The position numbers and the translations under genes were made by a program. A DNA stretch of 64,000 bases, taken from positions 682,001-746,000 of the forward strand of contig NGBS01001160.1 in assembly GCA_002245135.1 (NCBI GenBank). The letters are read 5' to 3'. Under the pieces are notes generated by a model, which searched no databases, was not told the DNA's origin, and saw nothing but the letters and a program-made list of their open reading frames with translations. Source of the stretch: Proteromonas lacertae (taxonomy: Eukaryota; Sar; Bigyra; Opalinata; Proteromonadidae). Shown here piece after piece: positions 11,180 through 24,400 of the stretch. Numbering within the stretch: the first letter of the stretch is position 1; every line of letters begins with the position of its first letter.

Positions 11180-12737
11180 ATGCAGTCGCCCTACGTACTT
11201 CCAGTTGGTTATGACATTGTATTCTTATTTATGTCGATTATATAGTCAAATATTGATAGTAAAATCAAAGGAAAAGTACATACTACAATTATATATTGAT
11301 AGGTTCAAGACATTTTATCAAAAAGAATGGATGCTCAAGTGTATATAATACAGGAGGGTAAGTCTACTGCAAGAAAAGTTTATAAATTAATTAACACATC
11401 TGAAGCAGATGAAGACAGTATTGTAGAATATGTATATCATGATTATTTCTATTCTTTAATCATATTAGCTTGAAGATTTGAGATTAGGCAAACTTCATGA
11501 ACATTTACTCCAAATAACAAGTTCTTATTACCGTGAATATAATTGCATGATATTGCAAATGGAATATTTCCCAGAAGGATGTTTAGCAGATGTTGATGTA
11601 ACAAAATTCTTTCAAGAATGTGGTTATAAACACATACTATTAGATATCTGTTTAGGATTGCATGAATTACATTCATTTAAATTACCTCATAACAATATAA
11701 AACCCTCCAATATCCTATTTTGTGGGAAAAACAGATATATATTAACAGATTATTGTAAGAATATTTTATATTTAAAATCTGATAATTTATCAATTCCAAC
11801 CAAAGAAACATTTGAATATTTCAGTCCTGAGATAATTAAAGGTAATGAACCAACTATAGAAAGCGATTTATGGAGTTATGGATGTTTATTGTATTACATT
11901 TATACAGGCACAACTCCATTTTACAGTAAAATACATTTTGAATTATTAGAAAATATAGTTGCAGGGAGTTATAAAGAATTGAATATAAATAACAATGAAA
12001 GTGCAAGTAAAATAGTTAATGACTTGTTATCTTTGTTATTATGTATAAATCCTGATGATAGATTAAATACAAGTAAAATATATAAGAAAATAAAAGAAAT
12101 AGTAGATACATCTACATCATCATCATCAGTTACAAGTTCTGAAAAAACTAGCCGTTGTAATAGTGTATCAATGTCCAATCCTGATGTTGATCAATTATTA
12201 GATTCAATTATATCTCATTCACAAAGACATCCTGAGAAATTTTTACAGTTAAATGATGTGAGTTTAACAACAGAAAATAAAGAATATTTTACTAATCAGT
12301 TAATGAGTATTCCTACTTTAAGACATTTACAAATTGCTAGAACTAATTTTGGAGATGAAGGTTTTAAAATGGTATGTGATAGATTTACTGGTATTTCATC
12401 TTTATCATTATTAATGTTGACTGGTATAAATATATATTTATTATATATATATATAGATGATATGATAAGTGATGAAGGTGTAAAATATTTCTGTGATAAA
12501 GTCACTTTATTGCCACGTTTATCTAATTTGTATTTGTATGGTAATAATATTACAGACGGAGGGATTGAGTGTTTAGTTAATCATCTTACTTCTATGCCAA
12601 GATTGGAGTTTTTAGATTTTTCGAGTATATTTTTGTTATTTATATTGTTATTAGAAAATAAAATTAGTGATACTTCAATAGTGAAAAGGATTAAAGAGAA
12701 GAATCCACATATTCATTGTGATTATAGATCAAAGTAA
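11180..12737 (+). CDS. Pseudokinase with C-terminal leucine-rich repeats
   Basis: Six exons give 467 residues starting MQSPYVLPVGYDI. Residues about 12-250 have the protein-kinase fold: a strand with ARKVYKL that could be the VAIK lysine, an MEYFPEGCL hinge, then PHNNIKPSNIL where active kinases have H-R-D, TDYCKN in place of DFG, FSPEII for APE, and SDLWSYGCLLY for the F helix. The catalytic Asp is Asn and DFG is altered, so phosphotransfer is unlikely. A Ser/Thr linker leads to about four ribonuclease-inhibitor-type LRRs (LSNLYLYGNNITDGG, LEFLDFSKNKISD). The last motif is only completed after removing a 30-nt intron, good support for the splice. There is no signal peptide, so a cytosolic scaffold or signalling role is inferred. 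Confidence 0.8.
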
Positions 12738-12844
12738 GAGTTTTTTTGTGGGGGTTAATTTTTGTTAAAATAATGTTTTTAATTTGTTTTCTTTGTTTAA
12801 TGGTTTTAGTAATATAAAAAAGAAATGAATTGTTAATATAATGA

Positions 12845-14208
12845 TTATGTTTTGCTTGCTAATGCAGCTTTTAATAAAAATGAATACTGCGGTTCATAAA
12901 TAACCACATTAACTACTGGTTCTTGAACTACTGGACATACTATACAAAATAATAACAAATTATTGTATATATATACTATCATAATTAGTATTTCTTACTT
13001 TATTCTCATTGTCTTCATTGTTATCTAAGTTAGGTATTTGTTTCTTTGACATTCCCATTGTATATAATCTACTATATACATTCTTACTACCTATTGGTTT
13101 ATATTTTTGTGATATTTTATTCAATTTTGGATGAAATATATCATTTTCATGACCAATCCTTTGGTCTGGCTTATTTTGTGGTTCTAAATATCCATTTTTT
13201 CTGTTTATTTTATTCATTAATCTCTTTGATTTAATATTTATAGTTGGTGAATATCTGTATTGTTTTGCTTCTTCATATTTTCTTTTATTCTCCTCCAATT
13301 TCGATTGTTTAATTTTAGACTAATATAATACAAATATATATATATATACATCTTCGTAAAGATCTTCAACAGTTCTTTTCTTTCTATTCGTTTGATAAGG
13401 TTGTACTAATAACAATATTTATAAATATTAACAAATTAATAATACAATATTGAGGATATAACAACATATATCTCTGACAATAAGGAGCATGTTTCTATTA
13501 CAATAGATTAATAAATATAAATACTTTTAATTCATTCTCATCAAATCGATCATTTCCTAATCCAACTCCACAAATACATGGATTAATAATATCAGGTTTA
13601 AAAACTAAATGTCTTTCATTATATTTCTCTTCTGCTTCTTGATATTGTTTTATTTTTTCATCGCTATTTAACAGTAGATAATATTAATTATAATATGTTC
13701 TTACTGTTCTTTAATAATATCATTGACTCTTTCATGAATTGGAGATGCTGATCGTTTTTCTGCTAATCGTATAGAAGTATCGTTTAATTTGGGTGTGAAT
13801 GTATAGATTTGCTTCTATTGATATATAAATAAAAAAATACATATTCTTCATCCTGTTTTTTCTTCAAATCTTCTTTTCTTTTTTCATACTCTCTCTGTTT
13901 GGCTTGTACTCTTTCATAATACACTTCACTCTCATCAATATTCTAATGAATTATGCAAATAAGTAATACAGAAGGTAGATCAACATGTTGGTTTGTTTCA
14001 ATCAACTCATCAATCTAAAACATATAAAAACATAAAAATACTCTGTGTGATATTTTGTTTTTGTAATCTTTACTATCTAAAGGTATATGACTCAGATCTT
14101 GCTGTATTCTTATTGCAAGCGCTGTTACAACATACTTGATGAATTCTTGATCTTTTTTTGATTGATTCTAATGTTTATATATTCATTTTATACATCTAAC
14201 TTAGACAT
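12845..14208 (-). CDS. Unknown intron-dense protein with TFTPK motif
   Basis: About ten exons of 15-360 nt, separated by introns of 26-41 nt, join without a break from MSKLD (14208) to ASKT (12845), giving roughly 340 residues. Visible elements are an N-terminal helix (DQEFIKYVVTALAIRIQQDL), a charged coiled coil (YYERVQAKQREYEKRK), TFTPKLNDTSIRLAEKR and later YRYSPTINIKSKRLM, a pair of motifs common in protist cytoskeletal proteins, and CICGVG...LKKHAPYC, which may be a small zinc knuckle. There are no membrane segments. The family is not recognised. A cytoskeletal or flagellar role is only a guess from the motif style. Confidence 0.65.
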
Positions 14209-14239
14209 TTTGAAAAATCAACTGTTTCAAAATATATTA

Positions 14240-14246
14240 TCGTTTT
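14240..14246 (+). promoter_or_regulatory. TCGTTTT element upstream of the 14208 gene
   Basis: Exact heptamer 32 bp upstream of the minus-strand start at 14208. Confidence 0.3.
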
Positions 14247-14343
14247 CTTGACATTTTGACATTTTTTTGACATTTATTCATTTTCTCAAAGACACAAACA
14301 AAATACACAAAAGTCAATAATAAATAAAAAAAGAAAACTCATT

Positions 14344-15317
14344 TTATTTGCCCTTATTCACATTGTTATTCTGTTTTTCTTCCTCAATCTCTTTAATCAA
14401 TGCTTTTGCTTCTTCTTCAGTTATACCAACTCCCTTCAACAGTTCTTCAGGTGATTTAACTTCCTTTTTAAATCCAGAATACATAGAATCTATCTTATCC
14501 TTATCTTCTTTAGATAATTGTAATTCACCACTTTTAAACCTATGAATCGGAAACCATGATGGAAAATCCCACTGTGGTTTACTTTTATGATTCTTATCAT
14601 ATTCTTCCACTTTCTGTTTGGCTAAAGGAATTAAACTCTCGTCAATTGGATTGAAATAATGATTATTAGATCTGTAATGAATTGCTGTAGAAACATTATC
14701 ATTTTGCTTATTCTCACTGTGTTGGACATTTAATCGCAATTGTTCTATTATATATTGCTTTCTCTTTATTTCTTTATATTTATTAATCAACGGTTTTGAC
14801 TATTTTATTATAATAATAATAATTTTTAGTAATTACATACATAATAAAGTGCAACATTTACTCCACATAGACCAAGAGCAAATAATGGCGATTTTAGCTT
14901 TCCACGATATAAAACACCTAAACATAAGCCAGTAATACCTCCTGATACACCCCATGTTATAGCATCATCTCTCTGTAACATCATTCTCACTGCTCCAAGC
15001 GAACCTATTGAATTATAGTGATTTTAGATATATACCAAAATAAATTCCGCCTATTATACATCCATTCATTCCATATCGGACAATATGTGGAAGAGAATTA
15101 GTATTATTGAGGATATTTGCTTTACTCCATCCATATATTGCACCAAATGCACCTACAACATAGAAAATAAACAATACCTGGAATAAACACTTTAGTTACA
15201 AGTTGTTTCAAATCATTTGAAGCTATTCAAATAAATTAAATGCAAAATACCCATCTTCAATCTATAATCTTCTGTTTGAATAGTGTCTTCCTCTACTTTA
15301 TCTTCTTTCTTACTCAT
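14344..15317 (-). CDS. Tim17/Tim22/Tim23-superfamily mitochondrial membrane protein
   Basis: Six exons encode an acidic N-terminus (MSKKEDKVEEDT), then three or four short glycine-rich membrane helices: GAFGAIYGWSKA, YGMNGCIIGGIYFGSLGAVRMM, DDAITWGVSGGITGLCLGVL, and SPLFALGLCGVNVALYY. The GxxxG packing and the R-DD...GG..G..LG pattern after the second helix match the Tim17/22/23 fold and especially NDUFA11- and TIMMDC1-like members linked to respiratory complex I. A charged C-terminal extension of about 150 residues follows (PSWFPIHRFKSGELQL, then a Glu/Lys-rich tail). It probably resides in the mitochondrial inner membrane as a translocase or complex I-associated protein. The exact subfamily is uncertain. 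It is divergent from the CEP57-like gene with only 78 bp between starts. Confidence 0.7.
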
Positions 15318-15395
15318 AATTCCAAAAGAAAGAGATGGTCAAAATGACATGTCAGAAAGACATTACAGTTAATATTTATTTTTGTTGAATATACA

Positions 15396-18217
15396 ATGTC
15401 TTTAAACAATACATCAATGTATACAAGTCAGGATCCAAATGGAAGTACAATTACAATCAATAGCAACCATAAAACACCTACAAAAGTGAGAATTCATAAT
15501 TCTGGAACAGTGACTGTTGGAATAAATGGAGCAGAAATAAGCAGTGAAGATACTTCAAATGTTGGTGACTATGATATAGATAAACCATATATGTCTGATA
15601 ATTTATCAACAAACAGTGCTGAATCTGGAACATCGTCAGTTGCCTCGGGTATGAACAATTATAACCAATTCCAACCAACAACAAATTACACTAGCAACAA
15701 TAATTTGAATACTAATACTCTTGGTACAGGTTTAGGTAATTATCCAAATAGCTTTTCTACAAGTGGATTAGGTTTAGGAATTAGTGGTATTGGTAATACA
15801 GGATTAGGAACTACTACAAATGGAATAAGTAACACTCCAAATTTAGCATCAGGTTTAAATGGTAATTATGGATTAAATGCAAGCTATAACAATAATCTAT
15901 CAACTTACAGTAGTGGTCTTAGTAATTCTAGTTTAAATATTAATAATCCTCTTGGAATAGGGTTAAATAACAATGGTTTACATTTGAATGGAGATATTGG
16001 TGCTGGTACTAGAGGAATAGGAAGTGGTTTGAATATGAATACAAGACCAATAAGTGGATTAAATACATCATCATTAGGATTAAACACTACTGGATTAAAT
16101 ATAAGTGTAGGTGGAGGTTTAAATACTGGTTTAGGTAATAATGGATTTGGATTGAATACTAGTTTGAATAACAGTCTTGGAAATGGTTTAGGAACAGGTT
16201 TAGGAAATAGTTTAGGTGGAGGTTTGGGTGGTTTGGGTGGTTTGGGTAATACAGGTTTAAATAGTAGTCTAAATACAGGATTAGGAGGTGGCATAGCCAA
16301 TACTGGAATTGGGTTAAACAATACTGGTTTGGGAAATGGTTTGAGTAATGGATTAGGAGGATTAACAGGTTTAAATACAGGATTAGGTTCTGGATTGAAT
16401 ACTACTGGTTTAGGGACTGGATTGACTGGCTTGAACAGTAGTTTAGGAGGTGGTTTAGGTAATAATGGGATTGGATTAAATACAAGTTTAAACAATAATT
16501 ATGGTAATGGATTAGGAACAACAGGTTTTGGAGGTGGTTTGAATACATCAAACTATAGAAGTACAACCATACCAGGTTTAGGAGGAGGAAATGGAATAGG
16601 ATTAAACAGTTTAAATAATTCGACAATACAACCGAATAGTTCAACTTTAGGTGGTTTGGGATTAGGTAATAATAATAATAATACATTTATATCATCAGCT
16701 ATTCCCAATTATAGTACAGGTATAGTAAATAACGATAATAGAGCATCATTAGCTGCTTTAAGAGCTTTACAAGATAAGATACAAAGGATTAGAAAAAGAA
16801 AGAGATTATTATAATAATCAATGTATAAATTTAGAAGATGGTTTGAGAAAAACAAAAACGAAATTAGAGTTAGAAGCTAAAGTATTATTATTATTATTAA
16901 CATTATTATTATTAAAAATAGGATAAAGAAATTCAAAGTATAGTTGCTCAGAATAAAACAAAAGGATTAGAAGACACAATTAAAACTGTTGCTGATTTGA
17001 GAGAGAAAGAAGTAGGGAAATTACAGGAAGAAAAACACAATATAACTCAGCAACTAACTCAAGAAATGATTGAAAGACAAAAAATAGAAAATGAATATAA
17101 AAGAGCAAAAGAAGAAGCAGAACAAAAAGAAAGAGAAGCTGCCAATTTAGCTGAAGATTTAAACAAATCTGTTCATTATCAACAGAACTTAGAAGAAGAA
17201 TTAGAGAGAGAAAAAGAAGAGAAAAGACTATTAGCAGAACAGAAAGCTAAATCTGCTCAAGTAATATCTGAATTAAGTGGATTAAATAATGAATATAATT
17301 CTATAGTAAAAAGTCCTAAGAAATTAAGAGAATCAATTAATAGAATTGAAAAGCCATCAAATAGAAATAAATGTCCAGTTTGTTCAAATGAAATTCCAAA
17401 TAATAATAATAGTATCTATACTCAACCAAACTCAAATTATACAACATCAGTAACATATAAAAGAGGTAAAAAACAGAAGAAGAATGTTCATCAACAATTA
17501 GTTGAAGCAAATCATAATAATCCAGTTCCGTTTATTCCAATGGTTGGTAAAAACACATTTTCTGTATATGGTAAAGTCCAAAATGCAATTCATCCATCTG
17601 AAGCTTATGGAAAGAAGTCTTTAGTTGTTAAAAGAAGAAGTAAAAGTTCATCTAAGAAGAGAGTTGCTTTTCAAGAATCATCATCATTATATCCACAACA
17701 GCAACAACAATCTCAGAATATATCAAATCAAAATACTAATTCATTTGCAGTTCCAGATTATTCTCACAATAATATTCCTGTCACTCCATCACTAAGAAAA
17801 AGTTTTGACAATGCTCAAGAAAGAGAAATAGCAAAGAATGAAGCATTAGAAGATTTTGATAGAATATATTCAAAACATGAACAAAGTTTATTACATTCTC
17901 CCTCTAAATTAGATCTTCAGATTAAAGATATAGAGATTGTGAAAGCTTCATTGGAAGATGAATATGATAGACTTCAAAGAGATTATAAAGAGTTATTATC
18001 TCAATCATATGAATCAAGTGATCCATCAATACAAAGAAGAATAGAAATAATCAAACCTCAACTTGAGAAAAAAGCTCATCAAATATATTTGTTGGAGAGA
18101 TATAAGAAATTAAACATTGACAGTCAATTGCCGAGAAGAGAACAAACCATGACTGATAAACAAGCTGAATCGTTGAGAATATTGAGAGATTTTAAGTCAT
18201 TAGGTGAAGATAAATAG
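15396..18217 (+). CDS. CEP57: CEP57-like centrosomal protein with Gly-Leu-Asn repeat domain; frame change at about 16785
   Basis: Residues 1-100 are Ser/Asn-rich and about 110-440 are a GLGN/NTGL repeat. The frame then reads LRALQDKIQR, the start of the CEP57 coiled coil. The matching continuation LEKERDYYNNQC is in the +1 frame, one base further, at 16785-16788. After a 40-nt intron (16881-16924 region) the coiled coil continues. A CPVCS..IP element and VPFIPMVGKNTFSVYGKVQ correspond to the CEP57 PF..G.S.SHSV..NVQ segment. A C-terminal microtubule-binding-type coiled coil ends at TAG 18217. CEP57 proteins act in pericentriolar material and centriole duplication. The total exonic length leaves remainder 1, consistent with a single surplus base. 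Confidence 0.7.
15690..16640 (+). repeat. Gly-Leu-Asn-rich low-complexity coding repeat
   Basis: Roughly 950 bp of degenerate short units encoding LNTGLG, NSLGNGLG and GGLGG, built largely from GGTTTA/AATACT codons. The opposite strand shows a spurious Pro/Phe/Lys-rich open frame that is only the mirror of this repeat. Such a repeat could phase-separate or act as a flexible spacer ahead of the CEP57 coiled coil. Confidence 0.85.
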
Positions 18218-18418
18218 TTATTTGATTTTTATTAATTATTTTATTATTTGATATAAGAAATTAGTATCATTTAACATTGTTTGTATTGGTTTGTCGAGTT
18301 TATGTTAGATTCTTTAAAATCTTATGAATATATTTACACTAATAAAAATATTTAATTATAATTACAATAAGAGATAATTTTTATTTAATATAATAAAAAC
18401 AAAATAAATACTCTTCTT

Positions 18419-21400
18419 TTAATCTTCTTTCACATTTGGATCATCTTGTGTAAGAGCTAGCATAGCAGCTAATGTCGCTCTACTAACCTTATCTAAATCA
18501 TCATGATCAGGATTTTGTTTAAATCTAACCATATACACTTGACTATTTCTTTGATTAAGACTAACTCTTTTTGCTTTACTTGATCTTCCTTCTGGTTTCA
18601 TACTTACAGCTGATTCTGAAATAGATTCATTGTTATTTGAATGTATGCTGTTTCTTGTAGTAGCTGTTGTTGTACTTTTTGATGCATCTAATGTAACTGT
18701 ATCAATTGTATTGTTTGTGTTGTAAGCTTGATATACTTTAGGGAAATAATGAATAGTTAAAACAATAAACGCACTCAATTCAATGGCATAAGCTCTTAAA
18801 CCAAGTAATGCATTTGGATTATCTTCTAATATGAAATTCAATGGAACATCAATTATTCCTATTATAACTATTTAAATATAATAAAAAATTATATATTATT
18901 ATTATATATACACATGATTAAGAATGTTGAAGCTAATGTTATTGATTCATTAAACTCACTGGATGCTTTTCTAACAGACCAAGCCAATTTAATACCAAAT
19001 AATAACATTATAGCAATTGCACCAACTTGAATATATACAAATATTTGATTTACTGTACATTCTGGTATAAATACATTCTCAAAGAATGTTGAATATGTAT
19101 CACTTAATGTCTCTGTATATTCAGATTTATCAACACCCCACCATATCCCTAAATATACCAATTGAACAGTTAATGTACCTAATATAACCTTTATTATAGA
19201 CATATTTGATATGGTAATCTTCTTTAGTTCTTTATTGTTGAATAATCTATGAATTCTCCATGCTTTTGCTAAGATGATACTAAATACTAAATCAATTGTT
19301 AAGGTTAATCCCCATACTCTTAACTCACAAATTCCATTTGTTTTAGTAGGTTCAAATATAAAAACTACACCTTCAATTGATAATAACATCAAAGCTATTA
19401 ACATATAAAACAAGAACAATGGTGATGCGAACTTTACTGCACTTATATCACGATAATTCCATAAGAAATAACACAAATATACACAAATCACTATTATTAT
19501 TGATAAAACAACATATAAAACAATTTGTAATACAGTATCAAACTTATATATCTCTTTACCAACACCAAATTCACATCGTGTTGATAAAATTGGATCTGTT
19601 TCAATGTTTATACCTTTTGTTGGATAAACTAATGATTCTTCTCTTGTTACTAATTCTGTCACATAGAAATTTTGAGTTGTATACATAGATGATTTGATAG
19701 TAGTTGATCCACCTGGTATTGTAATAGATTGACCAATTAATGTTAATCTTACATACTCAGTACCTGGCCAATTACCATTTACTTGTTTTGATGCTAATTC
19801 TACTCCTGCTTTCCATAATTGTATTGCAGAATACATAAATGTCATTGTATTTGTTATTGGGAAATCAGATCCTAAATTTGATTGAATTAATCGATTAAAT
19901 GATAATGACACTGTGTTTTGAGTTCCATCTCCATTTGGATTGATAATGAAATTACCTTCCATATAATCTAATTCAGCTTCAGTGAAGAAGTATTGTTCAT
20001 ATGCAAACAATATTAACTTTATCTTTTCCATCAAAATATCATTCCTTTTAAGTGATTCTATAAAATAACTAACTTCATAAGAATATATATTCACATAGAC
20101 TATCACTCTATCATATGTTTCATATAAATCAACTATTGCAGATGAACATTTCTGGAAACTATCTACTGAAACATTATTATTTGAATCGTATAAACAGATT
20201 CCACCTAATGCCAAACCAATATCTGTAAATTGACTAGACATTGCATTAATATCATCAACAATATGACCAACTGGATAAGTTATAACAAAAACAGCATTTA
20301 CTTCAACAGTCTTTAAGAATGGGAATAATGGAACAAGCATTTGATTCAGGGATGGACCAACATGAACAGTATAAGCAGAACAGGCTGAACCATCTTCAGA
20401 TGTGGTAGTAAAATATAATAATTGCAAGTCTTCAGCTATTTCTGTCATTATTTGAATACAGAATATGGATGTACAACCAAACGTTGCTATTATATCATTA
20501 TCAATTATCATATCTTTTACTTTTCTTCTCATTTCGCCTGAATTTGCGCTAAAGAAAGCATCTACAATTACTAATTCATAACCTAATATTCCTCCATCTT
20601 TATTTATTGCATCTATAAACACTTTTTCTACTAATGATTGGTACAAATCACTTAATTGATCAGTTGCATCTGTATTATGAACCATTAAAATATACTTATG
20701 AGGTTTTTCATAACTTGCTTGTTTCACTGAAGCTGACCAATCACAAACAGAATTTCTCAAATTATTTGTATTTATATCACTATATACATCAGGTATAATA
20801 ACTTCTTCTGGACCTTTCACTACATACATTTCTTTCTGTTCTGTTATATAAGCGGTATATATTCTTCTACTAACTACATTACTACTTGTCACAATAATAA
20901 AATCAGATGGAGATGTGTATTTTCTACCATATATTACAGATCTTACAGTATCTGCATCAAATGTATATGCTTTCTGAACTGCATCAGCCCATAATAATAA
21001 TGATGAATAAGAAGCTTCCATATATGACTCAATCTTTGAATTCCAGCCAATTCTTTGACATAAATGATTTGCAAAATCATTAATCGAATTTGAAGATATT
21101 GTGACTGCTGATAATGAATCATTAGCAAGAGATGGGAAGAATGATGAAATTATATAATGATTAGCTACACATTTACCTTCTAAACTATCTAAATAATGAT
21201 TTTGGAAGAATAAACTAACAACAGTATATTTTGGAGCATATAAATAATTATCACACATTTCTTTCATGAAATCAACAATTAACGAAGTAGATAGACAATT
21301 AACTATTGTACCACCATTCACTATTTTACTTTTCATTAATTCTACTGATGTTTTTAGATTCTCTTTAGTCAATAATGTTTGACCATTACTATTCAAATGT

Positions 21401-24400
21401 GATTCTCCAATTATTTGACCTACCATTAATTTACATTGTAGACCTATCTCACTACCGTCATATACAATAAATATAGTCTTCATTGTTTCATACAAATATA
21501 ACTTTAATGGGATTTTCAATTGATCTAACATGTAATTCACTGAAATTGCGTTTTGAAAACACATTTCACCTGGATTATAGCCTGGGAAGAAATATAATAT
21601 CTTTTCTATTCTTGGTCCAACATTTGAATATACTTCACTCTTTATTCCACCAATTATTAACTTTGGATCTGAATCTTTCACTGTTTCAACTATACTAAGG
21701 AATTCTGCTTCATCAGAATTTGTATCTCTTATATCAGCTATTACTTTATTATCCAAAATACCACCATTTTCATTAATCTCATCAATTGCTAATAATATTG
21801 AATCTAATAATTTCAATTCTTCTTGTGCATCATTTCCTGTTAATGCAACTGGAACTACCACAGTCACAGTCCTTTCCTTTTTCTTCTTACCTATCGAAGC
21901 ATCAGTAAAATCACATGTGAATAATTCAGTCTTACCTTCACTAATCCATGGAGATCCTTCTATTGCAGTATTGGTTGAATAAACTAATGCAAATTTGGAT
22001 GTAGTATTGTCAAATTCTGTCAATGTCATTACACGAGTCATATAATTATTTTTGGATAATGTCAATATACCTTCAGGAGCATTGTATTTAGTTTCATACA
22101 TTGTTTCTCTTACTTTTGAAAAATCTGTTGTTGTATTTGCTTTTATCATTGCATCAAATAATATATTCAATATTGAATAACTTCTAGCAATTCTATCACT
22201 TAGATAAGTTGATCCACTATAATAAGCTTTCATTCTTTCAATAAACTGAACATTTTCATCTCTATTAATTGATTCAGAATAAGCACCAGCAGATTCAAAT
22301 GGTAATATAGTATCTATTGAATCAATAATTTCACCACCACTTGTAAAGGATATTAAATGATAATCTGGTTCATATAAACCTGTATTAATCATTCCTGCAT
22401 TTAATAATGAATGATATTTTGATTCTCCTAAGAATATCAAACAACCTTTATCAAATTGAGATTTCAATGTATGTAATAAAGATGACATAATCACTACATC
22501 AACTGTTGATTCATTATAATATACCATCAATACATTACCACCTTTTCTTTCTAAATACTTCTTCACATATGATGAAGGAACATTATCTAATTCACTGATA
22601 ATAGCAAAACCTGGATATTGTCTGTGAAGTATAATATCTAATAACCTATCATAATAACCAATCGTCAAACCAGCAGCAATTACATTCTTCTCACAAAAGT
22701 CAGGTTTAGACATTGAAGCATCAATCAATAATCCATTCATCTCTGTAATTGTCTGAAATACTTTATTTCTTACTTCATCATTTATACTTAAAAACACCAA
22801 AGGAGTCATCTTAGCCACATCACTTGCTTCACTGTTTATACTATCTTTAATTGCATTTATAAAAGTTAAAGCACCTTCAGCACTATCTGTATTCTTTAAA
22901 TAATGAACAATTGTATGTCCATTAATCCCTTCATTGGCATTATAAGCATCAACAACAGCATTAATTGCTTCAGATACACCTTTATTCAATTCATTATTAT
23001 CACCGCTTGTGCCTATAACGGATGTTAACGTAATTACTTCTTCAACTATCATATTTGCAACACCTCCTTTACCAAATTGACATTGTTGTCCTAACATTGA
23101 AGAATCCATCCAATCATAAGGTTGAGGTGTAATTGGTTCTAGGAAGTAATTAATCAATTGTTCTTCTCCATTATCATCAATATGTACTAATATATAAGGA
23201 TGAGATAAATAATGTGATTCAGAGATTGTTGTATAACCTAATGGACCTTGAAACTTTACATTTTGTAATAACATTGACAAATCTCTTGATGATATTGATT
23301 TAGCATAATATAAACCTTCAGCTAATAGCTGAGTAACATAATACATTTGTACTAATGAATCACCAGGTTCAAAACTGGTATATTGGAAAATTATATCTGG
23401 AACTTTTGTATTTTCTGTATATAAAGGTTGTGCTTTAATAGAATACATTGTTGGAATATAAATATTTCTGAAATTATCATCAAAATAATCTCTATTCATC
23501 GTATTTATAGTAAAAACAAAAAGTGGATATTTTGTCTGAGATATTGATGACATATGATAATCACTTACAAACTGAACACTTTCATAAATGTCAGTAACTA
23601 ACACAATACAGCAACTATCACCATTACATTTATCAGGAATTTCATATATAAATGAACTATATGTAGTTAAAGTATTCAATAAATGAATTCCTTTTAATCC
23701 TAATATACCATGAGCAGTTTTAACAGTTGTCATTGCTAATTTGAGTGAATAAGATGATCGATTTGTTCCAACTATAATAGCATTATGAGGCAATTCACTT
23801 TTAGCAATATATTGAATTGTTTGTGTTACATATTGATTTGGTAATTTACCTGTAAAGTAAGCATTAGCATAACACTCTTCACCTGAAATTGGACCAGCAT
23901 AGAAGAATGCTAATGTTACATTCTGTTTAACATAATTGATTATTGTATCCTTACATTCATTATTTGAACATCCAATAAAGAAAATAACACCCTGACTTTG
24001 TAATATTTTCAATTGTTCTAATGCATATGCTGAGTCTGATTTTATATCTGCAAACATTGTCCTGATTTTATATCCTTTTATATCATACCTTGTATTAACA
24101 TATTTAAAATAACCAATAATCATTTCAATCAGAACTCTATCGTTTTTATAATCATTTCCTGTTGAAGATAACAACACTCCAACATCTAAATATGGATAAG
24201 TCTCTTTACCTTTTTGACCATTTTGTTCATTCCATTTACATGTAGTATATTCTGTTGGATTAAATGTAATAACTTCAGGAATTATATCAGTTAAAACAGG
24301 ATAATACCAATTATTGACAGTATAGTCACCTCCTTTATCAACAATTTGTGATAAATATATTGGAACTTTAAATATATTTGTATCAGCTAATTCATATTCA

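Noticed and set aside
15905-16495. Long Pro/Phe/Lys-rich open frame on the minus strand
   Set aside because: It is the antisense mirror of the Gly-Leu-Asn repeat in the CEP57-like gene; its composition is fully explained by that repeat.
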